Numbered from the stretch's first letter, positions 24,004 to 37,600 are shown. The stretch: DNA of 64,000 nt from Isoperla grammatica (GCA_945910005.1 OX246743.1:1624122-1688121), one strand, 5' to 3'. Made by a program: numbers and translations. The notes: generated by a model not told the origin, from the sequence alone.

Positions 24004-25110
24004 TTACAAGTTGATACCAGTTGATTTTATGACTTCATCACACAGCTTCACAGCCGACGAGATGCATCCATCAAAATTAGATTTGCTAAATCCGTCGCCA
24101 CCAGCAATCAAGAGAGGATGATCCAGCAGAGTTACAAACCCTGGGCTCCCAGGAAAAGAATTCAATACTTGAGAAAACTTCCATTTATGACATTTGATTG
24201 ATACAGGTTCAGGCCAAGAAGGAAAAAGCTTTTTGACGTGACTTAACAAAGTGGGCTGAATGTCACTGGGAGTTTTATCAATGTGTTCTTCACCAAATGC
24301 AATAGAAGTGTGGAAGACAATAGCGCTTGGCTGACTTGGCCTGTTTCTTTTTTTATTGTCAAATGAAACGAAGCGAATTATTTCATCGTCGGAAACATAT
24401 TTTACATCCCAGGGCATACTTGGTGTAATGGCACCATTGTAAAAGAGTCCCAATGCATATCTAGAACTATATTTTGTGGTCTTCAATCCACTTTCTATTA
24501 TGCCGTTTTTGGCTATGATTTCTTGAATAGTGCCAGATAGTTCTAGAATTTGAGGCACTGGTAGAGTTAGTACAACAATATCGAAGATTTCCTCGACTCC
24601 AGACTTCGTTCCAACTTTCCATTTTTTATCTTGTTCCGTGATGGAACAAATATGACGATTGAAGTGCGTTTCATCAGCAACACCGACAAAAAGATGTTTA
24701 ACGACAGAGCTCATACCTCCTGGAGCTACATAATGCTTTGTGCCCAGAGGAAAATCGTTTAACCCTTCAACTTTTGCAGATAACGGTTCTAATAAACCAT
24801 TATCTATTAAAGTGTTGTATACATCTTGATGTGCCAACAAATTTTCTGGAGAAGAGGTTATGTATTGGGCCCCTAGATCAGCTACACAATTGCTGTCTAG
24901 TGGACTTCTACTTGTGCTCATTCTACCCCCGGTTCCCTTAGCTTTATCCCATACTATTAATCTAACCTGATCTTGACACTTTTTTCTTAAAAGTGCTCCC
25001 GTAACGGCACTTGTTATTCCGGTACCAACGAGTAAGATTTTCAATGCCATATTTTGACAAACGGTGGATTGACAGCTGAGATCGCATGTGACAGGTGTAA
25101 CACCTGACAT
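24004..25110 (-). CDS. RNLS: Renalase, FAD-dependent oxidase
   Basis: Renalase is an FAD flavoprotein that oxidises aberrant dihydro forms of NAD(P)H. The single open frame encodes 368 aa. It shows an N-terminal Rossmann motif (ILLVGTGITSAV, residues ~25-36), WDKAKGTGGRMSTSRSP, DLGAQYITSSPE, VAPGGMSSVVKHL, SSRYALGLFYNGA, and a C-terminal FAD-contact segment HPLLIAGGDGFSKSNFDGC. All follow vertebrate renalase in order. The first ATG is at 25110. Relatives start only a few residues before the Rossmann strand, so the in-frame ATG at 25050 (MALKILLVGTG) is the more likely start, giving 348 aa. The gene has no introns here, whereas the human gene does. Either introns were lost or this is an expressed retrocopy. 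No disabling change is seen. Confidence 0.92.
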   Translation of the reverse strand: MSGVTPVTCDLSCQSTVCQNMALKILLVGTGITSAVTGALLRKKCQDQVRLIVWDKAKGTGGRMSTSRSPLDSNCVADLGAQYITSSPENLLAHQDVYNTLIDNGLLEPLSAKVEGLNDFPLGTKHYVAPGGMSSVVKHLFVGVADETHFNRHICSITEQDKKWKVGTKSGVEEIFDIVVLTLPVPQILELSGTIQEIIAKNGIIESGLKTTKYSSRYALGLFYNGAITPSMPWDVKYVSDDEIIRFVSFDNKKRNRPSQPSAIVFHTSIAFGEEHIDKTPSDIQPTLLSHVKKLFPSWPEPVSIKCHKWKFSQVLNSFPGSPGFVTLLDHPLLIAGGDGFSKSNFDGCISSAVKLCDEVIKSTGINL

Positions 25111-25639
25111 TTAACTACCAACGTCATAATCTTTAAATTACATTTTCATTTTGTTTTACTAAGAAATATTACCTAGTCCAGGCTAAGCTTGCTTGAATTA
25201 AAAAAAACTGAAGATTTATGATCACAATTGATCTATGTTAAATATTGCTAGGAGTTATTATTTCAGGCAGTCTGGAGAACTGGGCGAATGTTTTTTATAC
25301 ATTGGCTCTACTGCGAATTCAAAAATGGTTGTAACAAAAACAAATTCTTAAAAATGTAGGCCAGTTTGCACGGCACTCGGTGTATACTGTATAGGCTTTC
25401 ATGGTAAGTAATTTAACACCAAAGTATAAAAGATGCGATTACTCGATTGGAGTATTTAATTTAGGCTTACGAAGTGTGAGGGTTTTTGAAACCGTGTTTG
25501 AAGCCCGTCGTAAATTACTAAGATGGGCTTAAGCACGTGACAGTTTATTGGCTCGAACCATGCTACGTCACACAACAAATTGATAAAAGATTCTATCGTG
25601 TTTTCCACACCACATGCACATCACATCACTCACTGAACG
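25111..25639. promoter_or_regulatory. Head-to-head intergenic region of RNLS and PTER (putative bidirectional promoter)
   Basis: Only about 530 bp separate the RNLS and PTER start codons, which are transcribed away from each other, so both promoters must lie in or near this stretch. I see no clear TATA box and no transposon. This compact spacing resembles bidirectional promoters in other animals, but shared regulation is inference. Confidence 0.4.
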
Positions 25640-28600
25640 ATGGTTAACTCAATTCAAACAGGTAGGCTATGTCACAGATAGGGCCAGGCCTATATCTACA
25701 TGCTATTAATTTTTCATCAATATCCATGAGGTAGGGTTAGTCTAGCAAAGGCATAAATTAGGGTACAGGCTACTAGACATAAGGACTGCTTAAAAGTCCA
25801 CATTACTACTGCACTGCAATCATGTAACTTTGGTCGCTTACGTTCGATATCGATGAAAATTGTACGTTTGAACGATCGTAGCTCTTAAATGCAATTATGT
25901 ACAGTTCGGTAACGTTATTAATATTGAACACTCATTCCGGGGACGACAACTAGCCTTTGCAAAAATATGGGACATAAAACCAATATCATTACTATCATCA
26001 TCAGGAATATCGTGCGCGCTTTTCGAACACGGGCACCCAGCCATTAAGAACCTTCATACCAAGAAATGGCGGAAACGCCGGTGTTTAAACGAATTTATTT
26101 GTTGTTGTTGTTGTTGTTTTATCCTCTTCACAGTTGGCCGCACGCCGGTGGCGAGAGATTCTCTACTCCCTTCATTCCTCCTTTCCCATCCTTTGCATCT
26201 TCCACCTTTCCTCCAACACCCTCTTGCTGTTTCTTCCCATTCTTCTCAGTTTTCCTTACTTCCTTCCCTTCCATTACCCCCTTTGCATCCAACCTTTTTC
26301 CTTCTCCATGACCATCGCCTTTCCCATCCACCTGGGTTCGGGTTTAGGCCTCAGCCTGTCGGCAAAAGCCTTTACCTTCCCTAGCCCCACAACTTCCCCG
26401 TCTAGCTGATTCCACTCAACGGTCGCCCTTCCCAGGAAGAAGAACTTACCTACATCTGTCCACCATGAGACCATGACCTTCTGTCTATCTTCCACTGATG
26501 ATCCCACCTACCCATGTAACTGGCTCCGTCAACCGCCCTACTTAACTCCCCCCACCCCTCATGCTTCCTTACTACCCTATACATTTTACCCAGCCTATCC
26601 CTCCGTCTTCTATTCTCAAGCGTCTCCCAACCTAGCTCCCTGACCAATTTCGTTACACTCTCATACTCTCTCCTCTTCCTACCATCCCCCATCTCTATTT
26701 CCACCCGTCTATTTGCCCTTCTAAGCAGTAAGCACCCTTCTTGCCGCTCTCTTTTGAACCCCTTCCAGAGCATCCTTCCCCTTGGCGTCATGTGGGTCCC
26801 AAACCGCCCCTGCATATTCCAGACCTGGCCTCACCAGAGCTCTGTAAGCATGCTCCCTTATTTCCCTGCTTGCTCCCCTCAGCACCCTCATTACGAAGTT
26901 TAGATTCCTTACACCCTTCCCAACCATCCTGCTAATCTGCTCTCCCCACTCCTGTGTATCTGCCAGCCACACTCCTAAGTACCTAATAACCTCCACTCTC
27001 TCCAGAATTTGCCCCTGGATCTCATACGTCGGCGGTCCACCCCTTCTCCCCTGCCTCCTTCTTGTGAACCTTACCCACTTGCACTTGCCCGCATTTCTCC
27101 TCATTCCTCCTCACCCACTCCCCCAGCTTCTCTATGTCTTCACCCAGTAAAACCTCATTCCCCCTGTCCTTTATCTCCCTGTAGATGATGCAGTCATCTG
27201 CAAATAATCTCACCTTTGCACCCTTGCACGTTCCGCATCCCAAAGTTACATTTCACAAAACTCAAGTAGGACAGACTAGGCTAGGTATAGCTTTAGAGTT
27301 TACACCTACCTCAATAACACAGTGGAATATTAGAATAAATACATCCTGTCAGTAGTTACTCTGTGGATTTTCAATACATTTTGACAGGCTTTCAATAAAA
27401 GCAAAATACTACCAATTTTGCTCACAGCTTGCTAGATTTTGACGAGCTCCTGTAAACTTCTTTGAATTCTCGGACTCTCATTGGCTACACAATAACGATC
27501 GCTGAATTTTCAATGTTATCTGCCAAAGTTACATGATCCCAGTGCTGGCCATAGTCTAGGACAGTGGTTCCCAACCTTTTTCATCTCACAGACAGACAGA
27601 ATGATAGATTAAGATTAAGATTAAGATTTAACACTTAAAGGCTGCAAATGGGCCACAACTACCCGGTGGCAACCTATCCAAACCTCCCCCCTCCCCCATC
27701 ACCTCCTTTTCGTCAATCTATTTCTAAATTCCCTTACTGACTCGCTCTCAACAACCTCCTTGGGTAACTCATTCCATTCCCTTATCAAGCGTAAGGACCG
27801 GCGCGGCTAAAAGCGGTTTGGGGTGTAGCCCCAGCCGCCGGAGGGGAAAATGTTTTGGGTGTATACTTATACAGCAGGCAAAAAAAGAAGCCATTTTATA
27901 TTGGATAGTGAGAAAGAAAAATGGTTGAGGAAGCCACGCTCTCTGCATAGGAAAAAAAAAATTATATCCCAAAACGGCCTGTACAGTGTACACTGTACAG
28001 CGATCTGAGCAAATAAAGCAGATGAAGGGAAGAGGCAACTGAAAGAATGTAAATATGTAGGAAATATCATTCAAGTCATCGTTAATAATATACCTATTAA
28101 TACATTACTAATTATCGATTGTTAAACTTTTAATGTGTGTGTTCATTATAATGATGTATTATTAGTTATTACTAAGGCCCGGTATTTCAATGTCCAGTTA
28201 AAGTGTCAAGTAACTACTCGACAGTTAAACTTATTAGTCACTTTTAACTGGCAGTTACCATTTTCCCGTATTTCAATTCCATATTATTTGGAAGTTAGCT
28301 ACTGGGAACCTCTCCCTTGCTGTGATTGGTCAAAGCAGGAAAACTTCATTATCGACTCTGGCTGAGACAATTTCACGGCCTGTTATAGTGTCAAAATTAT
28401 GTGGTCAAGGTCTACTTGATCTCCGCCTAGCGGAGATCAAGTAGACCTTGTATGTGGTTTGTTATGATTGTGAAGTTTGAGGTTGTGTCAGTTTTATTTC
28501 TGGATGTGTTGACTTTCAATTTCGGTTTTTATCAAACAATTTAGATACCGTAATTAAAATATTAATGATGAGTGACAATAAAAAAACACGAGGGGGTAGT

Positions 28601-31600
28601 TTCATTTCAGAAGAATTGATTGTACTTATTAATATCATTGAACGGTTCAGGTTTATTGTGGAAAACAAGAAAATGAATGGCGAAATGGCAGAAAATCCTG
28701 GTAGGTGGGATGAAAACGGGTGGTGAAGTGAAATTAGAAGATGTTACAGACGTGAAATTGTTATTTATTTATATTCTTATTTAAAAAGAAGCACATGTTT
28801 TACCGTTTTCCGAAAATCAAATTAAGAAATGTGAAAGGGTCCTCATTTTCATCAGAAAAGGCATCAACTACATCGTGATCAACATAACTTATTCCTCGAG
28901 CAGCCATCTTTTCATAACGGTAACTGTCAGTTATCGCTTAACAGGCACCTGATCTATCAGTTAGTTTAATTGTCAGATAGGATCAAATTTACTTGCCAGT
29001 TAGGCTAACTGACGGTGGGAATACACCAAAGTTGGAGTACCTGGCAGTTAAATTTACTTTCCACTTTAACTGGACATTGAAATACCGGGCCTAATACTAA
29101 TAATTTAACTTGGGATTGCGCATTAATAGGCCTAATCGTCATTGTTTCTAGTCTCAGGTCGTTCTAATTGCCATCAATGCTCTCAACTTTCTATGTATCG
29201 GTGTAAGTGGGTGTTTGTAGTCGGTATTGATTGATTTATAAGCAAGTGTCTACTCATAAAAAAGCCATTCATACTGAGTACGTGCAAAATAATGCCTAAT
29301 AAAATAATAATAAAATAATGTAGGCCTATAAAACACATTTTTAGAATTTTTGAATTTTTACAATCCCCGGGTTTTTCGAGACATTTCGGAAATCTTTCCA
29401 GTTGCCATCAACTCTTACTGATGAAATAGTTTTATGCGTATTATGATGGTATATTTTTATTTTTAGGCAACATTTGTACTTGTAATTTTGTTTAGTTTAT
29501 ATGTAGGCCTAAGTTTTATTGTATTGAGTGTAATTTGTTTCGCTTTTCGTTTTTATATAAGTTATTGTATGTTATTCTGTGTCATGTGGCAACAGCTTTG
29601 GCTGCAGAGACCGAATAACTTGGTTATTATTATATAAATATCATAATTACAACAAATAGGCAGCAGACGCTTTGCGGACCGGTAGCAATGAGTGCGTGGT
29701 CCGCGGGCCACCGGTTGGGAACCACGGTACTAGAGAACACACAGCCTATGTGTGTTACATTATCTATGCCTGCAATTGTGCAATCTCATGGTTTCAGTAC
29801 TGGGTTTAATCAAGCCAGAAGAACTGGGGCGGACGTTGACCCACGAGCACTTCTCTCTCGATTTCAGCCAGTTTTATACCGAACCTCCAAAGAAATTGAA
29901 AAGTTTCTTTGAAAAGAAAATCACCCTGAATAATGTCGGAATTATCAAACAATATCCGTAAGCAAAGTTGTACAGTATTGTTATAAATCTAGTTTAGTTA
30001 AAAACAGCCAATTTATAGATAACGAGCATTGAGCTCCTAAAGTATGCATAGCTTATAAAACAACACGACATGAGCAATCCGTTTTATTTTTTTTATTTTT
30101 TTATTTTTATTAAAATTTATTTATAGTGTATGCTTCAGTATTCAAGAGGACTATGTCGTGTTCAGTGACTTTACTACAACCAACAAAGAATAATTTGTTG
30201 AATTAATGGTGTTCCCAGCTATGGCAGCGCATTCAACATTTCCTTCAACGATGTCGAGACCCACAAGGCCATGTTCAAGGAAATGTCTCTGTACAAACAA
30301 TTTGGGGGCGGAGCTATCGTGGAGAACACAACTCACGGCTTGCAACGAAACGTTCATCTCATGAAGGAAGTAAGCGAAGTGACCGGAGTCCACGTTATCG
30401 CTGGCACAGGCAAGTACCACGTACCTAGGGGCTGTGAAAGCAACCAACAGCAGTCTGTGGTCTTCAATCGGTTTTCGGTTTTAATCGTCACTGTTTGCTC
30501 TTTTACTGATCCTTGAGGCCTACTGACATGTAACTTGTATTCACTTAGTTATACAAAGAGCTGGCACCTTGATAAATGTATTTAAATGAGGTTGTACTAC
30601 CACATCTATACCACTACTGTCCCTCCCCACTTTCATAGTCATTCCCACCACTGCCACTCTCCAATACTACTGTCACTTCCAGCACACTGCCAGTACCACT
30701 ACTGTCCCTCCCCACTGTCATTGTCATTCCCACCACTGCCACTCCCCAATACTACTGTCACTTCCAGCACACTGCCAGTACCACTTCTGTCCCTCCCCAC
30801 TGTCATTGTCATTCCCACCACTGCCACTCCCCAATACTACTGTCACTTCCAGCACACTGCCAGTGCCACTACTGTTCCTCCCCACTGTCATTGTCATTCC
30901 CATCACTGCCACTCCCCAATACTACTGTCACTTCCAGCACAATGCCAGTACCACTTCTGTCCCTCCCCACTGTCATTGTCATTTCCACCACTGCCACTCC
31001 CCAATACTACTGTCACTTCCAGCACAATGCCAGTCCCACTACTGTCCCTCCCCACTGTCATTGTCATTCCCACCACTGCCACTCCCCAATACTACTGTCA
31101 CCTCCAGCACACTGCCAGTCCCACTACTGTCCCTCCCCACTGTCATTGTCATTCCCACCACTGCCACTCCCCAATACTACTGTCACTTCCAGCGCACTGC
31201 CAGTGCCACTACTGTTCTTCCCCACTGTCATTGTCATTCCCACCACTGCCACTCCCCAATACTACTGTCACTTCCAGCGCACTGCCAGTGCCACTGCTGT
31301 TCTTCCCCACTGTCATTGTCATTCCCACCACTGCCACTCTCCAATACTACTGTCACTTCCAGCACGATGCCAGTACCACTACTAATGCTGCTATGACATA
31401 AATTCATGGTTGTTGTTATCTACCAATGGCAATAGAGGTAGTATTAATGGTGGTAGTAGTAGACGCACACGATGTGATGCGATGGACTATCTCTTGTAGA
31501 GCCTTGCTCGACTTGTTTACCACATTACCAACTGTGTTATTTAAAATAAAATCTTAACATTGTGACAGTTGATGTAGTAGTTGCATTTGATTAGAGCTTA

Positions 31601-34600
31601 TTGTTCCAGGTTCAAATCTTGGCTTGGGCCTGGATGTTGCGTGACATCTTTGCATCTTTTATCTTTATATATTTGATTCACTCTCTGTCTTGACTAGCAT
31701 CATTGCTAGAACATGACATTTTAACTGCTGAGCCATTAATTAATATTAATATCATCTTGATAATTCTTGTTGCATAAATGTGTGGCTATACATTCTAAGA
31801 CAGCACTAATCGCTAATGGTACGTTGCGTGTACACAGGATACTACGTGTCGTCTGCTCAACCTGCACTAATCGTACGTTGCGTTGTACACAGGATACTAC
31901 GTGTCATCCGTTCAGCCTGCCACTGTGCTCAACCTGACGAAAGAACAGATGTACGAAGTAATGTTCACCGAAATGACGGTCGGCTGCCCCGAGCAACCGG
32001 ACATCAAATGCGGAGTCATCGGCGAAGTTGGAAGCAATTGGCCGTTGAACGGTGAGTGTTACGTGAAGGTCGAATGATCTTAGTGTAGGCTGACTGCCTG
32101 CGTCCACCTTATCTAACGTCAAGTGGCTTCTTCATAATCAGTTCTCTAAGGATTACTTATCCAATTGATGTAAGTTACTAATTCAGGGATGGCAAACCAA
32201 TGGCAAGCGTGCCAGAAGTGACACACGAAGACTTAAGGCAGCACGCAGAAATGTGTAGCCTATAACATAATTATTGTTTTTTTTTTTTTTATCATATGCC
32301 CACATTTGGCTTAATCAGGCCATCATGTAAGATCTGGTCAACCAGTATTATTATTGTATCAGGATGAAATTGATCACACTTACTTTAAAGCCGTTTTTCA
32401 GGCATTTAGAGAATTTTGGGTACAAAAATGTCCCCTCCGGCGGAGTTATGCCCAACCCAAGTGCTACATTATGTGGAATGATCACAAGTCACAACGTTAC
32501 AAACTGATAAACTGGCCATTTATTCCCTGCAAAACATAATAATTAAATTCAAAAAGCTATCAAACAAACTTTTTATTAAAATTTTACTATGCCTTGTTTG
32601 AGAATTTGGCATGCCTGGACAGAGTAAATTCAATACTTTGTAGATAATGGCACTCAAGCTCAAAAAGATTCGCCATCCCTGTACTTATTACTTGTACATT
32701 AGGCCTATACTTACATTAACCTTAATACTTTGCCAACAAGGTTGGATCCCCTTATTCGACTGTACCAGTGCGTTCCGTTATCGAGTGTGATTGCAAACAA
32801 TCTAACAACAAGTGTATCGTTTTTCACTTGAACCCACACAATGTTTTATAAAATGGGCCCACTGTTTGTTAAATCACCAAACCCCGTGAACATTGTCAAC
32901 TTGTGCGTGCGGTATCTTTGCAGACTTTGAAAAGCGAGCCATCGAAGCCACAGCGCTAGTTCAGGCAACGCTCGGCTGTCCGGTCACCTTCCATCCCGGT
33001 AGGCATCCAGACGCTCCGGCCGAGATAGTCCGGCTGTACTTGGAGGCAGGGGGTGATGTCAACAAGGCTGTCATGTCACATCTGGACAGTAAGTAGACGT
33101 GCTCGCTACAATCAGTTGCCCGGCCCGGTCACCTTCCATCCCGGTAGGCATCCAGACGCTCCGGCCGAGATAGTCCGGCTGTACTTGGAGGCTGGCGGTG
33201 ATGTCAACAAGGCTGTCATGTCACATCTGGACAGTAAGTAGACGTGCTCGCTACAATCAGTTGCCCGGCCCGGTCACCTTCCATCCCGGTAGGCATCCAG
33301 ACGCTCCGGCCGAGATAGTCTGGCTGTACTTGGAGGCTGGCGGTGATGTCAACAAGGCTGTCATGTCACATCTGGACAGTAAGTAGACGTGCTCGCTACA
33401 ATCAGTTGCCCGGCCCGGTCACCTTCCATCCCGGTAGGCATTCAGACGCTCCGGCCGGGATAGTCCGGCTGTACTTGGAGGCAGGCGGTGACGTCAACAA
33501 GGCTGTCATGTCACATCTGGACAGTAAGTAGACGTGCTCGCTACAATCAGTTGCCCGGCCCGGTCACCTTCCATCCCGGTAGGCATCCAGACGCTCCGGC
33601 CGAGATAGTCCGGCTGTACTTGGAGGCTGGCGGTGATGTCAACAAGGCTGTCATGTCACATCTGGAGAGTAAGTAGACGTGCTCGCTACAATCAGTTGCC
33701 CGGCCCGGTCACCTTCCATCCCGGTAGGCATCCAGACGCTCCGGCGGAGATAGTCCGGCTGTACTTGGAGGCTGGCGGTGATGTCAACAAGGCTGTCATG
33801 TCACATCTGGACAGTAAGTAGACGTGCTCGCTACAATCAGTTGCCCGGCCCGGTCACCTTCCATCCCGGTAGGCATCCAGACGCTCCGGCCGAGATAGTC
33901 CGGCTGTACTTGGAGGCTGGCGGTGATGTCAACAAGGCTGTCATGTCACATCTGGACAGTAAGTAGACGTGCTCGCTACAATCAGTTGCCCGGCCCGGTC
34001 ACCTTCCATCCCGGTAGGCATCCAGACGCTCCGGCGGAGATAGTCCGGCTGTACTTGGAGGCAGGGGGTGATGTCAACAAGGCTGTCATGTCACATCTGG
34101 ACAGTAAGTAGACGTGCTCGCTACAATCAGTTGCCCGGCCCGGTCACCTTCCATCCCGGTAGGCATCCAGACGCTCCGGCCGAGATAGTCCGGCTGTACT
34201 TGGAGGCTGGCGGTGATGTCAACAAGGCTGTCATGTCACATCTGGACAGTAAGTAGACGTGCTCGCTACAATCAGTTGCCCGGCCCGGTCACCTTCCATC
34301 CCGGTAGGCATCCAGACGCTCCGGCCGAGATAGTCCGGCTGTACTTGGAGGCTGGCGGTGATGTCAACAAGGCTGTCATGTCACATCTGGACAGTAAGTA
34401 GACGTGCTCGCTACAATCAGTTGCCCGGCCCGGTCACCTTCCATCCCGGTAGGCATCCAGACGCTCCGGCCGAGATAGTCTGGCTGTACTTGGAGGCTGG
34501 CGGTGATGTCAACAAGGCTGTCATGTCACATCTGGACAGTAAGTAGACGTGCTCGCTACAATCAGTTGCCCGGCCCGGTCACCTTCCATCCCGGTAGGCA

Positions 34601-37600
34601 TCCAGACGCTCCGGCCGAGATAGTCCGGCTGTACTTGGAGGCTGGCGGTGATGTCAACAAGGCTGTCATGTCACATCTGGACAGTAAGTAGACGTGCTCG
34701 CTACAATCAGTTGCCCGGCCCGGTCACCTTCCATCCCGGTAGGCATCCAGACGCTCCGGCCGAGATAGTCCGGCTGTACTTGGAGGCAGGGGGTGATGTC
34801 AACAAGGCTGTCATGTCACATCTGGACAGTAAGTAGACGTGCTCGCTACAATCAGTTGCTCGGCCCGGTCACCTTCCATCCCGGTAGGCATCCAGACGCT
34901 CCGGCCGAGATAGTCCGGCAGTACTTGGAGGCTGGCGGTGATGTCAACAAGGCTGTCATGTCACATCTGGACAGTAAGTAGACGTGCTCGCTACAATCAG
35001 TTGCCCGGCCCGGTCACCTTCCATCCCGGTAGGCATCCAGACGCTCCGGCCGAGATAGTCCGGCTGTACTTGGAGGCTGGCGGTGATGTCAACAAGGCTG
35101 TCATGTCACATCTGGACAGGAAGTAGATGTGCTCACTACAATCAGTCACCTTCCATCCCGGTAGGCATCCAGACGCTCCGGCCGAGATAGTCCGGCTGTA
35201 CTTGGAGGCAGGCGGTGATGTCAACAAGGCTGTCATGTCACATCTGGACAGTAAGTAGACGTGCTCTCTACAATCAGTTGCCCGGCCCGGTCACCTTCCA
35301 TCCCGGTAGGCATCCAGACGCTCCGGCCGAGATAGTCCGGCTGTACTTGGAGGCAGGCGGTGACGTCAACAAGGCTGTCATGTCACATCTGGACAGTAAG
35401 TAGACGTGCTCGCTACAATCAGTTGCCCGGCCCGGTCACCTTCCATCCCGGTAGGCATCCAGACGCTCCGGCCGAGATAGTCCGGCTGTACTTGGAGGCA
35501 GGCGGTGATGTCAACAAGGCTGTCATGTCACATCTGGACAGTAAGTAGACGTGCTCGTTACAATCAGTTGCCCGGCCCGGTCACCTTCCATCCCGGTAGG
35601 CATCCAGACGCTCCGGCCGAGATAGTCCGGCTGTACTTGGAGGCTGGCGGTGATGTCAACAAGGCTGTCATGTCACATCTGGACAGTAAGTAGACGTGCT
35701 CGCTACAATCAGTTGCCCGGCCCGGTCACCTTCCATCCCGGTAGGCATCCAGACGCTCCGGCCGAGATAGTCCGGCTGTACTTGGAGGCTGGCGGTGATG
35801 TCAACAAGGCTGTCATGTCACATCTGGACAGTAAGTAGACGTGCTCGCTACAATCAGTTGCCCGGCCCGGTCACCTTCCATCCCGGTAGGCATCCAGACG
35901 CTCCGGCCGAGATAGTCCGGCTGTACTTGGAGGCAGGGGGTGATGTTAACAAGGCTGTCATGTCACATCTGGACAGTAAGTAGACGTGCTCGCTACAATC
36001 AGTTGCTCGGCCCGGTCACCTTCCATCCCGGTAGGCATCCAGACGCTCCGGCCGAGATAGTCCGGCAGTACTTGGAGGCTGGCGGTGATGTCAACAAGGC
36101 TGTCATGTCACATCTGGACAGTAAGTAGACGTGCTCGCTACAATCAGTTGCCCGGCCCGGTCACCTTCCATCCCGGTAGGCATCCAGACGCTCCGGCCGA
36201 GATAGTCTGGCTGTACTTGGAGGCTGGCGGTGATGTCAACAAGGCTGTCATGTCACATCTGGACAGTAAGTAGACGTGCTCGCTACAATCAGTTGCCCGG
36301 CCCGGTCACCTTCCATCCCGGTAGGCATCCAGACGCTCCGGCCGAGATAGTCCGGCTGTACTTGGAGGCTGGCGGTGATGTCAACAAGGCTGTCATGTCA
36401 CATCTGGACAGGAAGTAGATGTGCTCACTACAATCAGTCACCTTCCATCCCGGTAGGCATCCAGACGCTCCGGCCGAGATAGTCCGGCTGTACTTGGAGG
36501 CAGGCGGTGATGTCAACAAGGCTGTCATGTCACATCTGGACAGTAAGTAGACGTGCTCTCTACAATCAGTTGCCCGGCCCGGTCACCTTCCATCCCGGTA
36601 GGCATCCAGACGCTCCGGCCGAGATAGTCCGGCTGTACTTGGAGGCAGGCGGTGACGTCAACAAGGCTGTCATGTCACATCTGGACAGTAAGTAGACGTG
36701 CTCGCTACAATCAGTTGCCCGGCCCGGTCACCTTCCATCCCGGTAGGCATCCAGACGCTCCGGCCGAGATAGTCCGGCTGTACTTGGAGGCAGGCGGTGA
36801 TGTCAACAAGGCTGTCATGTCACATCTGGACAGTAAGTAGACGTGCTCGTTACAATCAGTTGCCCGGCCCGGTCACCTTCCATCCCGGTAGGCATCCAGA
36901 CGCTCCGGCCGAGATAGTCCGGCTGTACTTGGAGGCTGGCGGTGATGTCAACAAGGCTGTCATGTCACATCTGGACAGTAAGTAGACGTGCTCGCTACAA
37001 TCAGTTGCCCGGCCCGGTCACCTTCCATCCCGGTAGGCATCCAGACGCTCCGGCCGAGATAGTCCGGCTGTACTTGGAGGCTGGCGGTGATGTCAACAAG
37101 GCTGTCATGTCACATCTGGACAGTAAGTAGACGTGCTCGCTACAATCAGTTGCCCGGCCCGGTCACCATCCATCCCGGTATGCATCCAGACGCTCCGGCC
37201 GAGATAGTCCGGCTGTACTTGGAGGCAGGCCGTGATGTCAACAAGGCTGTCATGTCACATCTGGACAGTAAGTAGACGTGCTCGCTACAATCAGTTGCCC
37301 GGCCCGGTCACCATCCATCCCGGTATGCATCCAGACGCTCCGGCCGAGATAGTCCGGCTGTACTTGGAGGCAGGGGGTGATGTCAACAAGGCTGTCATGT
37401 CACATCTGGACAGTAAGTAGACGTGCTCGCTACAATCAGTTGCCCGGCCCGGTCACCTTCCATCCCGGTAGGCATCCAGACGCTCCGGCCGAGATAGTCC
37501 GGCTGTACTTGGAGGCAGGGGGTGATGTCAACAAGGCTGTCATGTCACATCTGGACAGTAAGTAGACGTGCTCGCTACAATCAGTTGCTCGGCCCGGTCA

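Larger units (their letters stand above)
27562..29727. mobile_element. Candidate hAT fossil with nested insertions
   Basis: CAGTGGTTCCCAACC at the left and GGTTGGGAACCACGG at the right form an inverted pair with the classic hAT-Charlie-like terminus. The flanking octamers (GTCTAGGA, TACTAGAG) agree poorly, so the target duplication is decayed or the pairing is coincidental. Between the ends lie a LINE tail (27600-27790), a short dispersed repeat (27795-28030) and a complete Harbinger-like element (28176-29091). Confidence 0.5.

Noticed and set aside
24738..24941. Plus-strand open frame opposite RNLS
   Set aside because: It is a shadow of the renalase coding sequence, which shows full-length family motifs on the minus strand.
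29691..29797. ATG at 29688 or 29752 as the PTER start
   Set aside because: The frame upstream of 29798 shows no family match and lies beside the hAT end. The mini-exon at 25640-25661 supplies the expected N-terminus in phase.
30127..30190. Alternative PTER exon 3 starting after 'gcttcag' at about 30138
   Set aside because: Although phase-compatible, it reaches an in-frame stop (TAA near 30190). The acceptor at 30217-30218 gives continuous family sequence.
30586..31401. Overlapping 164-271-codon open frames rich in His, Pro, Ser and Thr
   Set aside because: They are an 85-bp minisatellite open in all plus-strand frames, inside PTER intron 3, with no start context and no family resemblance.
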